Assembly: GCA_964548535.1 (NCBI GenBank)
Contig: CAZJRQ010000017.1
Coordinates: 1-50,557, forward strand
DNA length: 50,557 nucleotides
Direction: 5' to 3'
From: CAZJRQ01 sp964548535
GTDB lineage: Bacteria > Bacillota > Clostridia > Oscillospirales > Ruminococcaceae
A program made the translations under genes and the position numbers. A model generated the notes under the pieces. The model was not told the origin of the DNA. It worked only from the letters and a program-made list of their open reading frames with translations, and made no database searches. This document shows, in pieces, positions 42,332 through 49,637 of this stretch (position 1 is the first letter of the stretch; each line of letters begins with the position of its first letter).

Positions 42332-42364
42332 GTGTATAAATGCGAAAAATATGCATTTATACAC
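42332..42364. repeat. Inverted repeat 2 upstream of Spo0A-like gene
   Basis: Perfect 12-bp arms GTGTATAAATGC and GCATTTATACAC around 9 bases. The remainder of 42156-42627 is AT-rich and shows no gene. Confidence 0.6.
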
Positions 42365-42627
42365 GAAATTAGTATAAATAAAGAATTACATTTCGTAAAA
42401 TATTAATTTTTTTCGTAATAGTAATAATAACTAATTTGAACAATGCGCATTTAGGCAATATTAATTAATTTTTTATGAATGAATATAGTATATATAATAA
42501 AAAAATTTAGGTTATTTTATTATAGGTAATATTTTCAAGTCTTTTGTGATTGTTAAAATAAAACTACTTGATTATTTTTGATATTTGTTATATAATAAAA
42601 ATAACTATTTAAAAAGGAGAACAAAAA

Positions 42628-43536
42628 ATGTACAATCAGCGTAATGATTATGGTCAAAATCCGTATCAGCAAAACGGTTTTGGGCAATATCCTAACCCAA
42701 ACGGTTTTAATAATCAAAAGAAACAGAGTGTGTTTAGCGTTGACGAAACGAACCAAAAGCGTGACGGTGCAATGTGGTATGTTACAATACTGCCAATTTT
42801 GGCGTGTTTTTTGGAAAATTTCACGTTGAACAAGTGGATGGGCGTTATTTTATGGGGACTGGTGTTGATTGTGACTCCTGTTTTGTGCTATATTGATTCG
42901 AAGCGTCTTAAAGAGTACGGTGTTCATGATAGTGATAATTTGACAATTTATGCAATTATTTGTCCTGTGATATACATGACAAAACGCTGTCAGCTTTTAA
43001 ATCAAACGAAAACAAAAGCGGTTCTGTTCTCTGTATTTACGATTTTCGCGATTGTTTTGAACGGGTTTGTTCAGGGATTGACAATGGATGACAATGCTTT
43101 TATTGATCAGGTGAAGAATTCTTATCCAATAAATATTGAGGGTTATGAAGATAACATGTCTTATGATAATATTGACAAGCATCTTTCGGCGTTTTTTGAC
43201 GGTGATGAAGTGAGTTATAAGATAGCTGTTGATGGTGATAAGCGGTATATTACAGCTCGTGGCAAGAATAAAAAGAAGTATAATGATAAGTCGGTTGAAA
43301 TAATTTTTCTGATAGATTTCGACGGATTTACGACCAAGACTTTTGCTGTTTACGAGATTAAGGTTGGTGGAAAAGCTCTTTCTGATAATGATAAGAATAA
43401 GCTTTTGGATGATATATTATTGAATGCTGATAATGAGTCTGATGATTCGAGCAAAAGTACTCAAGATAGTTCGGATAGCAATCAGTCTAAGAATAAACTT
43501 CCTGCTAAGTCTGACGAGTCTTATACGTCAGCCTAA
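42628..43536 (+). CDS. Membrane protein with Asn/Gln-rich N-terminus, unknown
   Basis: A 302-residue protein. The first 35 residues are rich in Asn, Gln, Tyr and Gly. Three membrane spans lie at about 50-66, 72-90 and 133-150. The rest forms an extracytoplasmic domain (about 155-265, resembling a DUF4854-like fold), ending in a Ser/Asp-rich tail. AAAAGGAG precedes the ATG. It has no recognised partner. Its N-terminus resembles that of the CPBP protease gene product in style only. Confidence 0.72.
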   Translation: MYNQRNDYGQNPYQQNGFGQYPNPNGFNNQKKQSVFSVDETNQKRDGAMWYVTILPILACFLENFTLNKWMGVILWGLVLIVTPVLCYIDSKRLKEYGVHDSDNLTIYAIICPVIYMTKRCQLLNQTKTKAVLFSVFTIFAIVLNGFVQGLTMDDNAFIDQVKNSYPINIEGYEDNMSYDNIDKHLSAFFDGDEVSYKIAVDGDKRYITARGKNKKKYNDKSVEIIFLIDFDGFTTKTFAVYEIKVGGKALSDNDKNKLLDDILLNADNESDDSSKSTQDSSDSNQSKNKLPAKSDESYTSA

Positions 43537-43564
43537 TATTATATAGTAGAAATATTGTAATGAT

Positions 43565-43606
43565 AAACCGTGTGTATGCTTATAGCGTATGTGCGGTTTT
43601 GTTATT
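43565..43606 (+). terminator. Terminator after the Asn-rich membrane protein gene
   Basis: A 16-bp stem with wobble pairs (43565-43580 with 43584-43599), then TTGTTATTTTT. Confidence 0.75.
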
Positions 43607-43648
43607 TTTGCATGGCATTGTATTCATAATTTGTGCAAAACGTCAAAA

Positions 43649-43664
43649 GTGATTAATTTGTCAC
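43649..43664. promoter_or_regulatory. Operator copy 1, GTGA-N8-TCAC
   Basis: GTGATTAATTTGTCAC, just upstream of the -35 box at 43672. Confidence 0.7.
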
Positions 43665-43671
43665 TTTTGTA

Positions 43672-43700
43672 TTGACTTTTTGAATTTGCGGTGAAATAAT
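43672..43700 (+). promoter_or_regulatory. Promoter of the membrane/XRE operon
   Basis: -35 TTGACT (43672-43677), 17-base spacer, -10 AATAAT (43695-43700), embedded among the three operators. Confidence 0.62.
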
Positions 43701-43706
43701 TGTCAC
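43691..43706. promoter_or_regulatory. Operator copy 2, GTGA-N8-TCAC
   Basis: GTGAAATAATTGTCAC, covering the -10 box; its start is 42 bases from copy 1. Confidence 0.7.
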
Positions 43707-43711
43707 ATAAG

Positions 43712-43727
43712 GTGATGGATTTGTCAC
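43712..43727. promoter_or_regulatory. Operator copy 3, GTGA-N8-TCAC
   Basis: GTGATGGATTTGTCAC, in the early transcribed region; its start is 21 bases from copy 2. Confidence 0.7.
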
Positions 43728-43753
43728 TTGGATATTGAAAGGAGATATAAAAA

Positions 43754-44401
43754 ATGACAAACAAAAAAGAGAAAATTAATGTAGCACAAGACAATGAATC
43801 TCCAGCACAATTTAAAGGGATAGCTATACTTAGCATGATGTTTTTAGGGGTCGCAGGTATTGTAATTTCGTTTGTTAATGATAAATTTTTGGCAAGATTT
43901 ACGATGCAAAAAGATGAAAATGGTGAAGTGTATCAATCTGAAACGATTAGACTGTATATTTATCATAAGATAATGGCAATAGGGTATTTAGTTTTTGGAA
44001 TAGTGATGATATTTTTAGAAACAGCCGATATTATTTTGAAAAAATTTCAAATAAAATGGTCGCCATATAATATCTTTCATGCGGGATTTTATATGATTTT
44101 TGTATTTGCAATATTTATTGCTGTGATTTTGATTTGGAAAACTAATAGTATGCGCAAAGAAATTGAAGATGAAATGTATTTGCAAAATATCTCCAAAGCC
44201 AACGGAAAATTCATTTCGTTTATGAAGAATACAGCTTTTATAATTGTGTCTGTAGGTATAGTTTTCTGCAAAAGGAGTATTACAATAAACTGGCTTATAT
44301 GCTTTGGGTTTTTGGTAATAATATGTTCGATTTATAATTTTATGATTTTACATTTTGATAAGACTGAGGATGAAGCGGTTGGTGCGGACGATATTGATTA
44401 G
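43754..44401 (+). CDS. Four-span membrane protein, paralogue A
   Basis: A 215-residue protein with four membrane spans (about residues 21-40, 73-94, 111-134 and 155-200 as two close spans). It shares its architecture with the next gene's product, including a DEMYLQNISKANGKFI segment and a final NFMILHFDKTEDE. The family is not identified; such two-plus-regulator units in Clostridia resemble YgzD-type XRE and small membrane protein pairs. GAAAGGAG precedes the ATG. First gene of an operon with three operators. Confidence 0.75.
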   Translation: MTNKKEKINVAQDNESPAQFKGIAILSMMFLGVAGIVISFVNDKFLARFTMQKDENGEVYQSETIRLYIYHKIMAIGYLVFGIVMIFLETADIILKKFQIKWSPYNIFHAGFYMIFVFAIFIAVILIWKTNSMRKEIEDEMYLQNISKANGKFISFMKNTAFIIVSVGIVFCKRSITINWLICFGFLVIICSIYNFMILHFDKTEDEAVGADDID

Positions 44402-44417
44402 AATAGAGGCGTGAAAT

Positions 44418-44918
44418 ATGAAAAAAGAAAAATTAGATAAAAATCAAGAAATACAGAGCATTACACTTTATAAGTATCATAAGAAAATGGCGCTTTTCGG
44501 CTTTTTCTGCGGATTGGCGTGGCTTATTTATTCAGTAATAGACAAAAAAATATTCAGCGGTCAAACTCAAGGTGGATATAAAGTTTTAGATGTAGTAATT
44601 TCTTTGATTTTTATTGTGTCAATTCTCGTAATGATTTTAGCTATGATTATCTATTCGTCAAATTACAAGCGTGAGGACATGGATGAGATGTATATTCAAA
44701 ATGTAGCTAAGGCTGACCATACATTTATTTTGCTAATGGCTGTCATTGGTTCGGTGATTGTGACGACTTGTATATTCAATGATGAAAAAACTATACAAAT
44801 AAACTCTGAAGTGGTTACAGGAATGGCTTTTATAGTTAAGTCAGTTTATCATTTTATGATTTTATATTATGATAAGACAGAGAATGATATAGATAAATTA
44901 GACTACGAGCAAGAATAA
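44418..44918 (+). CDS. Four-span membrane protein, paralogue B
   Basis: A 166-residue protein, a shorter relative of the preceding gene product. It has four spans and the matching segments DEMYIQNVAKADHTFI and HFMILYYDKTEND. It lies 16 bases downstream of paralogue A and is probably co-transcribed. The pair likely arose by duplication and may form a hetero-oligomer. Confidence 0.75.
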   Translation: MKKEKLDKNQEIQSITLYKYHKKMALFGFFCGLAWLIYSVIDKKIFSGQTQGGYKVLDVVISLIFIVSILVMILAMIIYSSNYKREDMDEMYIQNVAKADHTFILLMAVIGSVIVTTCIFNDEKTIQINSEVVTGMAFIVKSVYHFMILYYDKTENDIDKLDYEQE

Positions 44919-44987
44919 TTACATAAATATATAAACTTTACAACAAAACGGACGAATTAGACTATTATATTAAGGAGTTACAAACAC

Positions 44988-45197
44988 ATGGCAGAGCTTA
45001 TAACAAAGCTGAAAGAATATCGAGCCAAATTTGATATGAAGCAGGGCGAGCTTGCTGAAAAAGTCGGTGTCAGACGTGAAACTATTATAAGATTAGAGAA
45101 AGGTCAGTACAATCCGTCACTCAAGCTTGCAATGGACATAGCAAAAGTTTTTGGCACAACTGTTGAGGAATTGTTCGAGTTTTCGGAAGAAAACTAG
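44988..45197 (+). CDS. Small XRE-family repressor
   Basis: A 69-residue Cro/CI-type HTH protein, nearly all one HTH domain: FDMKQGELAEKVGVRRETIIRLEKGQYNPSLKLAMDIAKVFGTTVEELF. It is close to the YgzD type, which acts as an autorepressor of small membrane-protein operons. It follows paralogue B by 69 bases. The three palindromic operators at the head of the operon are its likely sites. Confidence 0.9.
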   Translation: MAELITKLKEYRAKFDMKQGELAEKVGVRRETIIRLEKGQYNPSLKLAMDIAKVFGTTVEELFEFSEEN

Positions 45198-45315
45198 TAA
45201 AAACTAATGATTTTCAAAAAATGAAACGAAATGCAAGATAACGAGAGATAAAGAGCATAATAGAGAGAATTCGAGCGAGAGAGGGATATAAATTAAAAAT
45301 TCGGCATTTTGACTA

Positions 45316-45344
45316 TTGACTTTGAAAAGGCACTAGTGTATAAT
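45316..45344 (+). promoter_or_regulatory. Promoter of rplM-rpsI
   Basis: -35 TTGACT (45316-45321), 17-base spacer, -10 TATAAT (45339-45344). Confidence 0.82.
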
Positions 45345-45350
45345 AGACAA

Positions 45351-45400
45351 TGTTGCGAACAGGGCAGGCTTTTAGAGTCTGCGTTAGATTATTTATTATA
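45351..45400 (+). promoter_or_regulatory. L13-type ribosomal protein leader
   Basis: The transcribed leader contains CAGGGCAGGC, a TTTTAGAG loop and TCTGCGTT, pairing as a short stem. This agrees with the L13 leader found before rplM in Firmicutes, to which excess L13 is thought to bind. Confidence 0.6.
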
Positions 45401-45420
45401 TTTTGAACGGAGGAAATAAT

Positions 45421-45849
45421 ATGTCAACTTATATGCCAAAAGAAGCAGACCTTACTCGTAAGTGGTATATTCTTGATGCAGACGGCGTTGCTCTAGGTAG
45501 AGTAGCTACAAAGGCTGCACACATTCTTCGTGGTAAACATAAGGTAACTTATGCACCACACGCTGATTGCGGAGATCACGTAATCATCATCAATTCTGAC
45601 AAGGCAATTCTTACAGGTAAGAAGCTAGATCAGAAATATTACAGATGGCACACAGGCTGGATCGGTGGCCTTAAGGAAATCAAGTATGATAAGCTTATGG
45701 CTGAGCAGTCAGACAGAGCAATGAAGATTGCAGTAGAGGGAATGCTTCCAAACAACACACTTGGACGCAAGGCAGCTACAAGATTAAGAGTTTACAAGGG
45801 TGCAGAGCATGACAATGCAGCTCAGAAGCCTGAGAAATACGAACTTTAA
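45421..45849 (+). CDS. rplM: Ribosomal protein L13
   Basis: A 142-residue large-subunit protein with the family pattern KWYILDADGVALGRVAT, YAPHADCGDHVIIIN, YRWHTGWIGG and GMLPNNTLGR. The start at 45421 has GGAGG; the TTG at 45403 lies before that site. It is co-transcribed with rpsI, 16 bases downstream. Confidence 0.98.
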   Translation: MSTYMPKEADLTRKWYILDADGVALGRVATKAAHILRGKHKVTYAPHADCGDHVIIINSDKAILTGKKLDQKYYRWHTGWIGGLKEIKYDKLMAEQSDRAMKIAVEGMLPNNTLGRKAATRLRVYKGAEHDNAAQKPEKYEL

Positions 45850-45865
45850 GAGAGGAGCGATATAG

Positions 45866-46267
45866 ATGTACGAATCAAAGAAACCATTTTACTATGGTAC
45901 AGGTAGAAGAAAGCACTCTGTTGCACGAGTTCGTGTTTATGAGGGTACAGGAAAAATCACAATTAACGGAAGAGATATCGACGATTACTTTGGTCTAGAG
46001 ACACTTAAGCTTATCGTTCGTCAGCCATACGGTGTTACAGACACTGAGGGCAAGTTTGACGTTATCTGCACAGTAAAGGGAGGCGGAGTAACAGGACAGG
46101 CTGGTGCTATTAGACACGGTCTATCAAGAGCTCTACTTCAGTTTAATGCAGAATTGCGTCCAGCACTTAAAGCAGAGGGCTTCCTAACACGTGACCCACG
46201 TATGAAGGAAAGAAAGAAGTACGGCTTGAAAGCAGCTCGTCGTGCTCCTCAGTTCTCAAAGAGATAA
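45866..46267 (+). CDS. rpsI: Ribosomal protein S9
   Basis: A 133-residue small-subunit protein: YYGTGRRKHSVARVRV at the start and the conserved C-terminal tail KYGLKAARRAPQFSKR, which reaches the ribosomal P-site. AGAGGAG precedes the ATG. The region just past its 3' end holds mobile-element debris, including an integrase relic. Confidence 0.98.
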   Translation: MYESKKPFYYGTGRRKHSVARVRVYEGTGKITINGRDIDDYFGLETLKLIVRQPYGVTDTEGKFDVICTVKGGGVTGQAGAIRHGLSRALLQFNAELRPALKAEGFLTRDPRMKERKKYGLKAARRAPQFSKR

Positions 46268-46377
46268 TTTCGTTACTCTTAGAGATAAGACTTTTGTCTT
46301 CAAACGGCGTAAAACTGGGATTTGCAAGATTTTATATCTTGATTTGGTGCCGTTTTGTGCCAAACATTAAAAAATAT

Positions 46378-46416
46378 AGCTGTCAGTTCTTAAATGAGCT
46401 GACAGCTTTTTTTTGT
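46378..46416 (+). terminator. Terminator of rplM-rpsI
   Basis: A perfect 9-bp stem (46378-46386 with 46399-46407), then TTTTTTT. An extra AAACGGC/GCCGTTT hairpin lies between it and rpsI (about 46302-46354). Confidence 0.87.
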
Positions 46417-46421
46417 TTATT

Positions 46422-46625
46422 TTAATGTGAGAGGGGCAGCTTCCGAAACTTTGGCTTTGCTTTCCGATAGAACGTGTGCGTAAGTGTCGCAGTAACGCCG
46501 ATATCACAGTGCCCCAGTAATTCAGATACAACTTTTATAGGTAGTCCGTTGTTTATCAAAGCCGTTGCATAGAAGTGTCTAAGTCATGAAGTGTTATGTG
46601 CGGCAGATTATTTGCTTGAAAGTGA
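46422..46625 (-). pseudogene. Tyrosine recombinase (integrase) relic, frameshifted
   Basis: On the minus strand the C-terminal catalytic part of a phage/ICE integrase can be read: NNLPHITLHDL in one frame, then RHFYATALINNGLPIKVV, SELLGHCDIGVTATLTHTFY and a Lys-rich end with stop at 46422-46424. One base is missing between HDL and RH, so the frame is broken within the HxxR box. The N-terminal two thirds are absent. It sits directly downstream of rpsI, where elements often integrate. Confidence 0.82.
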
Positions 46626-46721
46626 TTTTTTGAATTGCCTATTTAGATAACTTCTATCAATGAAGTTGCCAATTATAGAACATATTCGCTTTTGTTATCT
46701 TTTAAGAATTTGCAAAAAGCA

Positions 46722-46750
46722 TTGACGAATCCAATTTTTTAGTGTATAAT
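46722..46750 (+). promoter_or_regulatory. CRISPR leader promoter
   Basis: -35 TTGACG (46722-46727), 17-base spacer, -10 TATAAT (46745-46750). It points into the array, giving a transcribed leader of about 175 bases. Confidence 0.75.
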
Positions 46751-46931
46751 AAATATAGCATTAAATCCTAGTGTTGGAAAACAAATCAAAATACTTTGGA
46801 TAATTTTAATTCGCACCGACTTTGTTGCGAAACTGTGATTATTTCAAGACTTTTATACCAGTTTAATTCATATAAAAAATGAACAATGATGTATATTGTG
46901 CATGGGTTTATCAAAGATACAATATCTTGGA

Positions 46932-47634
46932 GTAACAACTTATACCCCTCACGGGGACGGAAACAAAGCAAACTTGATACATATGTATCAGCTTGCACAG
47001 TAACAACTTATACCCCTCACGGGGACGGAAACTGGAAAAATCAGATAAGCCTATCATGCTTGACGGAGTAACAACTTATACCCCTCACGGGGACGGAAAC
47101 CTAATTGGCTTGCTTGCACCTTGTGCGGACTTGTGGTAACAACTTATACCCCTCACGGGGACGGAAACCTTACTTATTATAATTAAATAACTTTTATCTA
47201 AAGTAACAACTTATACCCCTCACGGGGACGGAAACAGCACCAACGCTAACGCTACTGACAAGCCATAGTAACAACTTATACCCCTCACGGGGACGGAAAC
47301 ACCGGATTGCGTTCTGGCAAACTTGTTGCTATAGTAACAACTTATACCCCTCACGGGGACGGAAACTAACAAGCTATACCGCCACCAACTCCAGCAAATG
47401 TAACAACTTATACCCCTCACGGGGACGGAAACAACTCCTGTGGAGCCGTAGATATTATAACGTAGTCGTAACAACTTATACCCCTCATGGGGACGGAAAC
47501 GCGAGCGGTTACGCACTCATCAAATGATTTTGATGTAACAACTTATACCCCTCACGGGGACGGAAACTTTATCTATCAAAAACGCTTGACTTAAATATTC
47601 GGTAACAACTTATACACCTCACGGGGACGACAAA
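46932..47634 (+). CRISPR. CRISPR array, 11 repeats of 33 bp and 10 spacers
   Basis: Repeats start at 46932, 47000, 47068, 47136, 47203, 47268, 47334, 47400, 47468, 47535 and 47602. Each begins GTAACAACTT, has a CCCC-TCAC-GGGG stem, and ends GGGGACGGAAAC. Spacers are 32-35 bp and all different. Copy 9 has one C-to-T change in the loop; copy 11 has a C-to-A change and a damaged 3' end, marking the leader-distal end. So transcription runs on the + strand from the leader at 46757-46931. The last eight bases, ACGGAAAC, would be the crRNA 5' tag and match those of type III-A systems. Frames called across it on either strand are not genes. Confidence 0.98.
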
Positions 47635-47637
47635 ACA

Positions 47638-47668
47638 CCCTTGCAGAATAACTCTGCAAGGGCTTTTT
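47638..47668 (+). terminator. Terminator at the end of the CRISPR array
   Basis: A perfect 10-bp stem (47638-47647 with 47653-47662), then CTTTTT, only four bases after the last repeat. Confidence 0.85.
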
Positions 47669-47676
47669 CCTTTATT

Positions 47677-47983
47677 AGTAAGCGGATTGACAGGGATAGC
47701 GATAAGTGGGTAAAGACTCGTTAAAAATGTTCTGAGGCAGGTAGAAAAGGTGGCAAGCAAACTCAAGCAAGCCAAGCGAATCAAGCCGTTAATGTAAATG
47801 TAATAAATAATAATGAGCCTAACTGCCTACACACTAAATAGCAAGCCTGGTTTTCACAAATATGGTTAATACAAACATGTTAAACTGACTGATGAACAGC
47901 ATTCTAAGCTTATTGAGGAATATTCTGAATCAGCAATTAAAGAGTACATAACAAATTCAACAAAACGCCCTCTAAAAAAATAA
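47677..47983 (+). pseudogene. Decayed phage/plasmid replication-type gene
   Basis: The + strand shows protein-like sequence broken by stops and a frame change: SKRIDRDSDKWVKTR, stop, then SEAGRKGGKQTQASQANQ with VNVNVINNNEP. A second frame has HKYG, stop, YKHVKLTDEQHSKLIEEY and KEYITNSTKRPLKK to the stop. The RKGGK...Q-rich plus VNVNV linker and the KYG-x-YKHVKLTDEQ motif are typical of replication-initiator or DnaD-like proteins of phages and conjugative elements. It is clearly inactive. Confidence 0.6.
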
Positions 47984-48000
47984 AAACGACCACAAATAAT

Positions 48001-48249
48001 AGTACGAAAAAACAGACTATTAAAATCAAATCCTCACATGCACAATGTAAAATACTATCCTCAACAAGTCACCAAAACCAAAATTCAATACCAATATAAG
48101 TAATCTAATTAAGCAAAAATCGCAAAATTCAGCACAAATACCAGTACAAAAAAACGGACTTATGAAACCTATTCTTTGCATTAGTATCGCTAGACGAGTA
48201 CAAAAAAATAGACTAATACAAAATGTGTATTAGTCCGTTTTTCTGTGCT
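48001..48249. repeat. Dispersed 20-bp repeat cluster downstream of dinB
   Basis: Copies of a motif AGTAC-A-rich-GACTA lie at 48001-48020, 48143-48162 and 48197-48216. One inverted copy is at 48230-48249, and another direct copy is upstream of dinB at 49657-49676. Confidence 0.55.
48200..48235 (-). terminator. Terminator of dinB
   Basis: A perfect 10-bp stem (48211-48220 with 48226-48235). On the minus strand it is followed by TATTTTTTTG; on the + strand by CGTTTTT. Formed by two repeat copies facing each other. Confidence 0.8.
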
Positions 48250-48250
48250 T

Positions 48251-49492
48251 TTAGTATAACATCCTTGATTGGTGAATTTCATCTTTAAGTCGTGAGTCGA
48301 AGTTTTTGAAATCCTGATTATTGCTTACAATAGCGCGGTTTATACTCTTGTAGCCGTACTTATCGCGTATTTTATCAACAGCTTGGTTGATTTTTTCGCG
48401 CTTTTGAACAATTTTAATGTCTGTAAAAAAATCGAGCTGAAAAGCTTGATCGCAAGGATGTAAATCAAAACAGCAGACTGTCAAAGATCTAATTGGAATA
48501 TTCTCATCCCAATTGTACGAATTTTTGTACAATTCAAAAGCGGTTTCAGCAATAGAAATGCCATCATTTGTGGGCATACTTAATCTACACTGCTTTGTGT
48601 AAACTCGAAATTTTGAATCCTTAATAGAAATTGAAATTCCGGCAGCTGTCATGTTTATTTTTCTAAGTCGCGAGGCCACCGATTCTGAAAGAGCTGAGGC
48701 AATCATTTTTACATCCAAATCGTCAAAAAGATCGCGGCAGGCAGTTGTGCCGTTTGAAACCGATTTCACAGGAGTCTGCACGTCCATTAACGGAATATAA
48801 TCGTTGCCGATTCCGTTTGCATATTGGTGCAGATAAAGCCCCCATTTCCCCATAGAAACCTGCAAGGTAGAAAGCGGAGTTTTTGCCAGTTCACCAATCG
48901 TAAAAATCCCTTTTGATCTCAGCTTTTTAGCGTTGGCTGGACCTACAAACAGCAAGTCGGATGCGGGCAAATCCCAAACTTTTTCCTTATAATTTTCTTT
49001 GGTGATTATTGTGGTGGCGTCAGGTTTTTTCATGTCCGAGCCAAGCTTTGCGAAAATTTTGTTAAAACTTCCGCCAACTGAAACGGTGATGCCCAATTCA
49101 TTTTTTACCGTTTCACGAATTTCCTCCGCGACCTCAGTAATGTCACGCCTTGTATAGGTGACATCCAGCCAGCATTCGTCTATGCCAAACGGTTCAATTC
49201 TATCTGTGTAGCGCTCATAAATTAGGTGCGCTTTTTTTGAAAATTCGAGATATTTTTCATAGTGGGGTTTTAGAAGAATCAAGTCAGGACATTTTTGTTT
49301 TGCCTGCCAAATTACCTCAGCAGTTTTAACTCCGAACGATTTTGCAACTTCGTTTTTTGCCAATATGATTCCGTGACGTTCTTCTGAATTTCCAGCAACT
49401 GCAACGGGTTTTCCCCTTAATTCAGGATGAGAAAGACACTCAATTGATGCATAGCAATTGTTTATATCTACATGAAGAATGTTTCGTGACAT
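48251..49492 (-). CDS. dinB: Y-family DNA polymerase (Pol IV/DinB type)
   Basis: A 413-residue translesion polymerase. Palm motifs are HVDINNCYASIE with catalytic Asp near the N-terminus, and the second metal site in FGIDECWLDV. Fingers include VAVAG and ILAKNEVAKSFGVKTAE. A SVGGSFNKIFAKLGSDMKKPDAT segment, HhH-like and little-finger domains follow. There is an incomplete fit to a beta-clamp motif near the C-terminus (QLDFF at about residue 357). AGGAGG precedes the ATG. LexA-type boxes cover the promoter, so it is probably SOS-induced. Confidence 0.93.
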   Translation of the reverse strand: MSRNILHVDINNCYASIECLSHPELRGKPVAVAGNSEERHGIILAKNEVAKSFGVKTAEVIWQAKQKCPDLILLKPHYEKYLEFSKKAHLIYERYTDRIEPFGIDECWLDVTYTRRDITEVAEEIRETVKNELGITVSVGGSFNKIFAKLGSDMKKPDATTIITKENYKEKVWDLPASDLLFVGPANAKKLRSKGIFTIGELAKTPLSTLQVSMGKWGLYLHQYANGIGNDYIPLMDVQTPVKSVSNGTTACRDLFDDLDVKMIASALSESVASRLRKINMTAAGISISIKDSKFRVYTKQCRLSMPTNDGISIAETAFELYKNSYNWDENIPIRSLTVCCFDLHPCDQAFQLDFFTDIKIVQKREKINQAVDKIRDKYGYKSINRAIVSNNQDFKNFDSRLKDEIHQSRMLY

Positions 49493-49515
49493 CTAAAGTT
49501 CCTCCTCATATCATC

Positions 49516-49529
49516 AGAATGTTTGTTCT
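49516..49529. promoter_or_regulatory. Second LexA-like box of dinB (imperfect)
   Basis: AGAATGTTTGTTCT, one base away from the GAAC-N4-GTTC consensus, between -10 and the ribosome site. Confidence 0.6.
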
Positions 49530-49535
49530 GTATTT

Positions 49536-49564
49536 AGTATATACCAAAACAAACGTTTTGTCAA
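49536..49564 (-). promoter_or_regulatory. Promoter of dinB
   Basis: Minus strand: -35 TTGACA (49559-49564), 17-base spacer, -10 TATACT (49536-49541). Confidence 0.85.
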
Positions 49565-49577
49565 GAACGATTGTTCT
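49564..49577. promoter_or_regulatory. LexA (DinR) box of dinB
   Basis: AGAACGATTGTTCT, an exact GAAC-N4-GTTC match, touching the -35 box. Confidence 0.82.
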
Positions 49578-49592
49578 AAAAATTACATGAAA

Positions 49593-49637
49593 TATCGAAC
49601 ATATATTTGTTTACATTGCACAAATATATGTTCGATA
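49593..49637. repeat. Perfect 18-bp inverted repeat upstream of dinB
   Basis: Arms TATCGAACATATATTTGT and ACAAATATATGTTCGATA around nine bases. It has no T-run and lies about 30 bases upstream of the -35 box. Confidence 0.75.

Noticed and set aside
46240..46270. attL site of the decayed element at the rpsI 3' end
   Set aside because: I could not find a matching direct repeat in the window to act as attR.
46886..47071. Small + strand gene at the array start
   Set aside because: It runs from the leader into repeats and spacers, without a ribosome site.
47220..47784. Minus-strand proteins with repeated VSVPVRGISCY segments
   Set aside because: They are translations of CRISPR repeats, spacers and the terminator; not genes.
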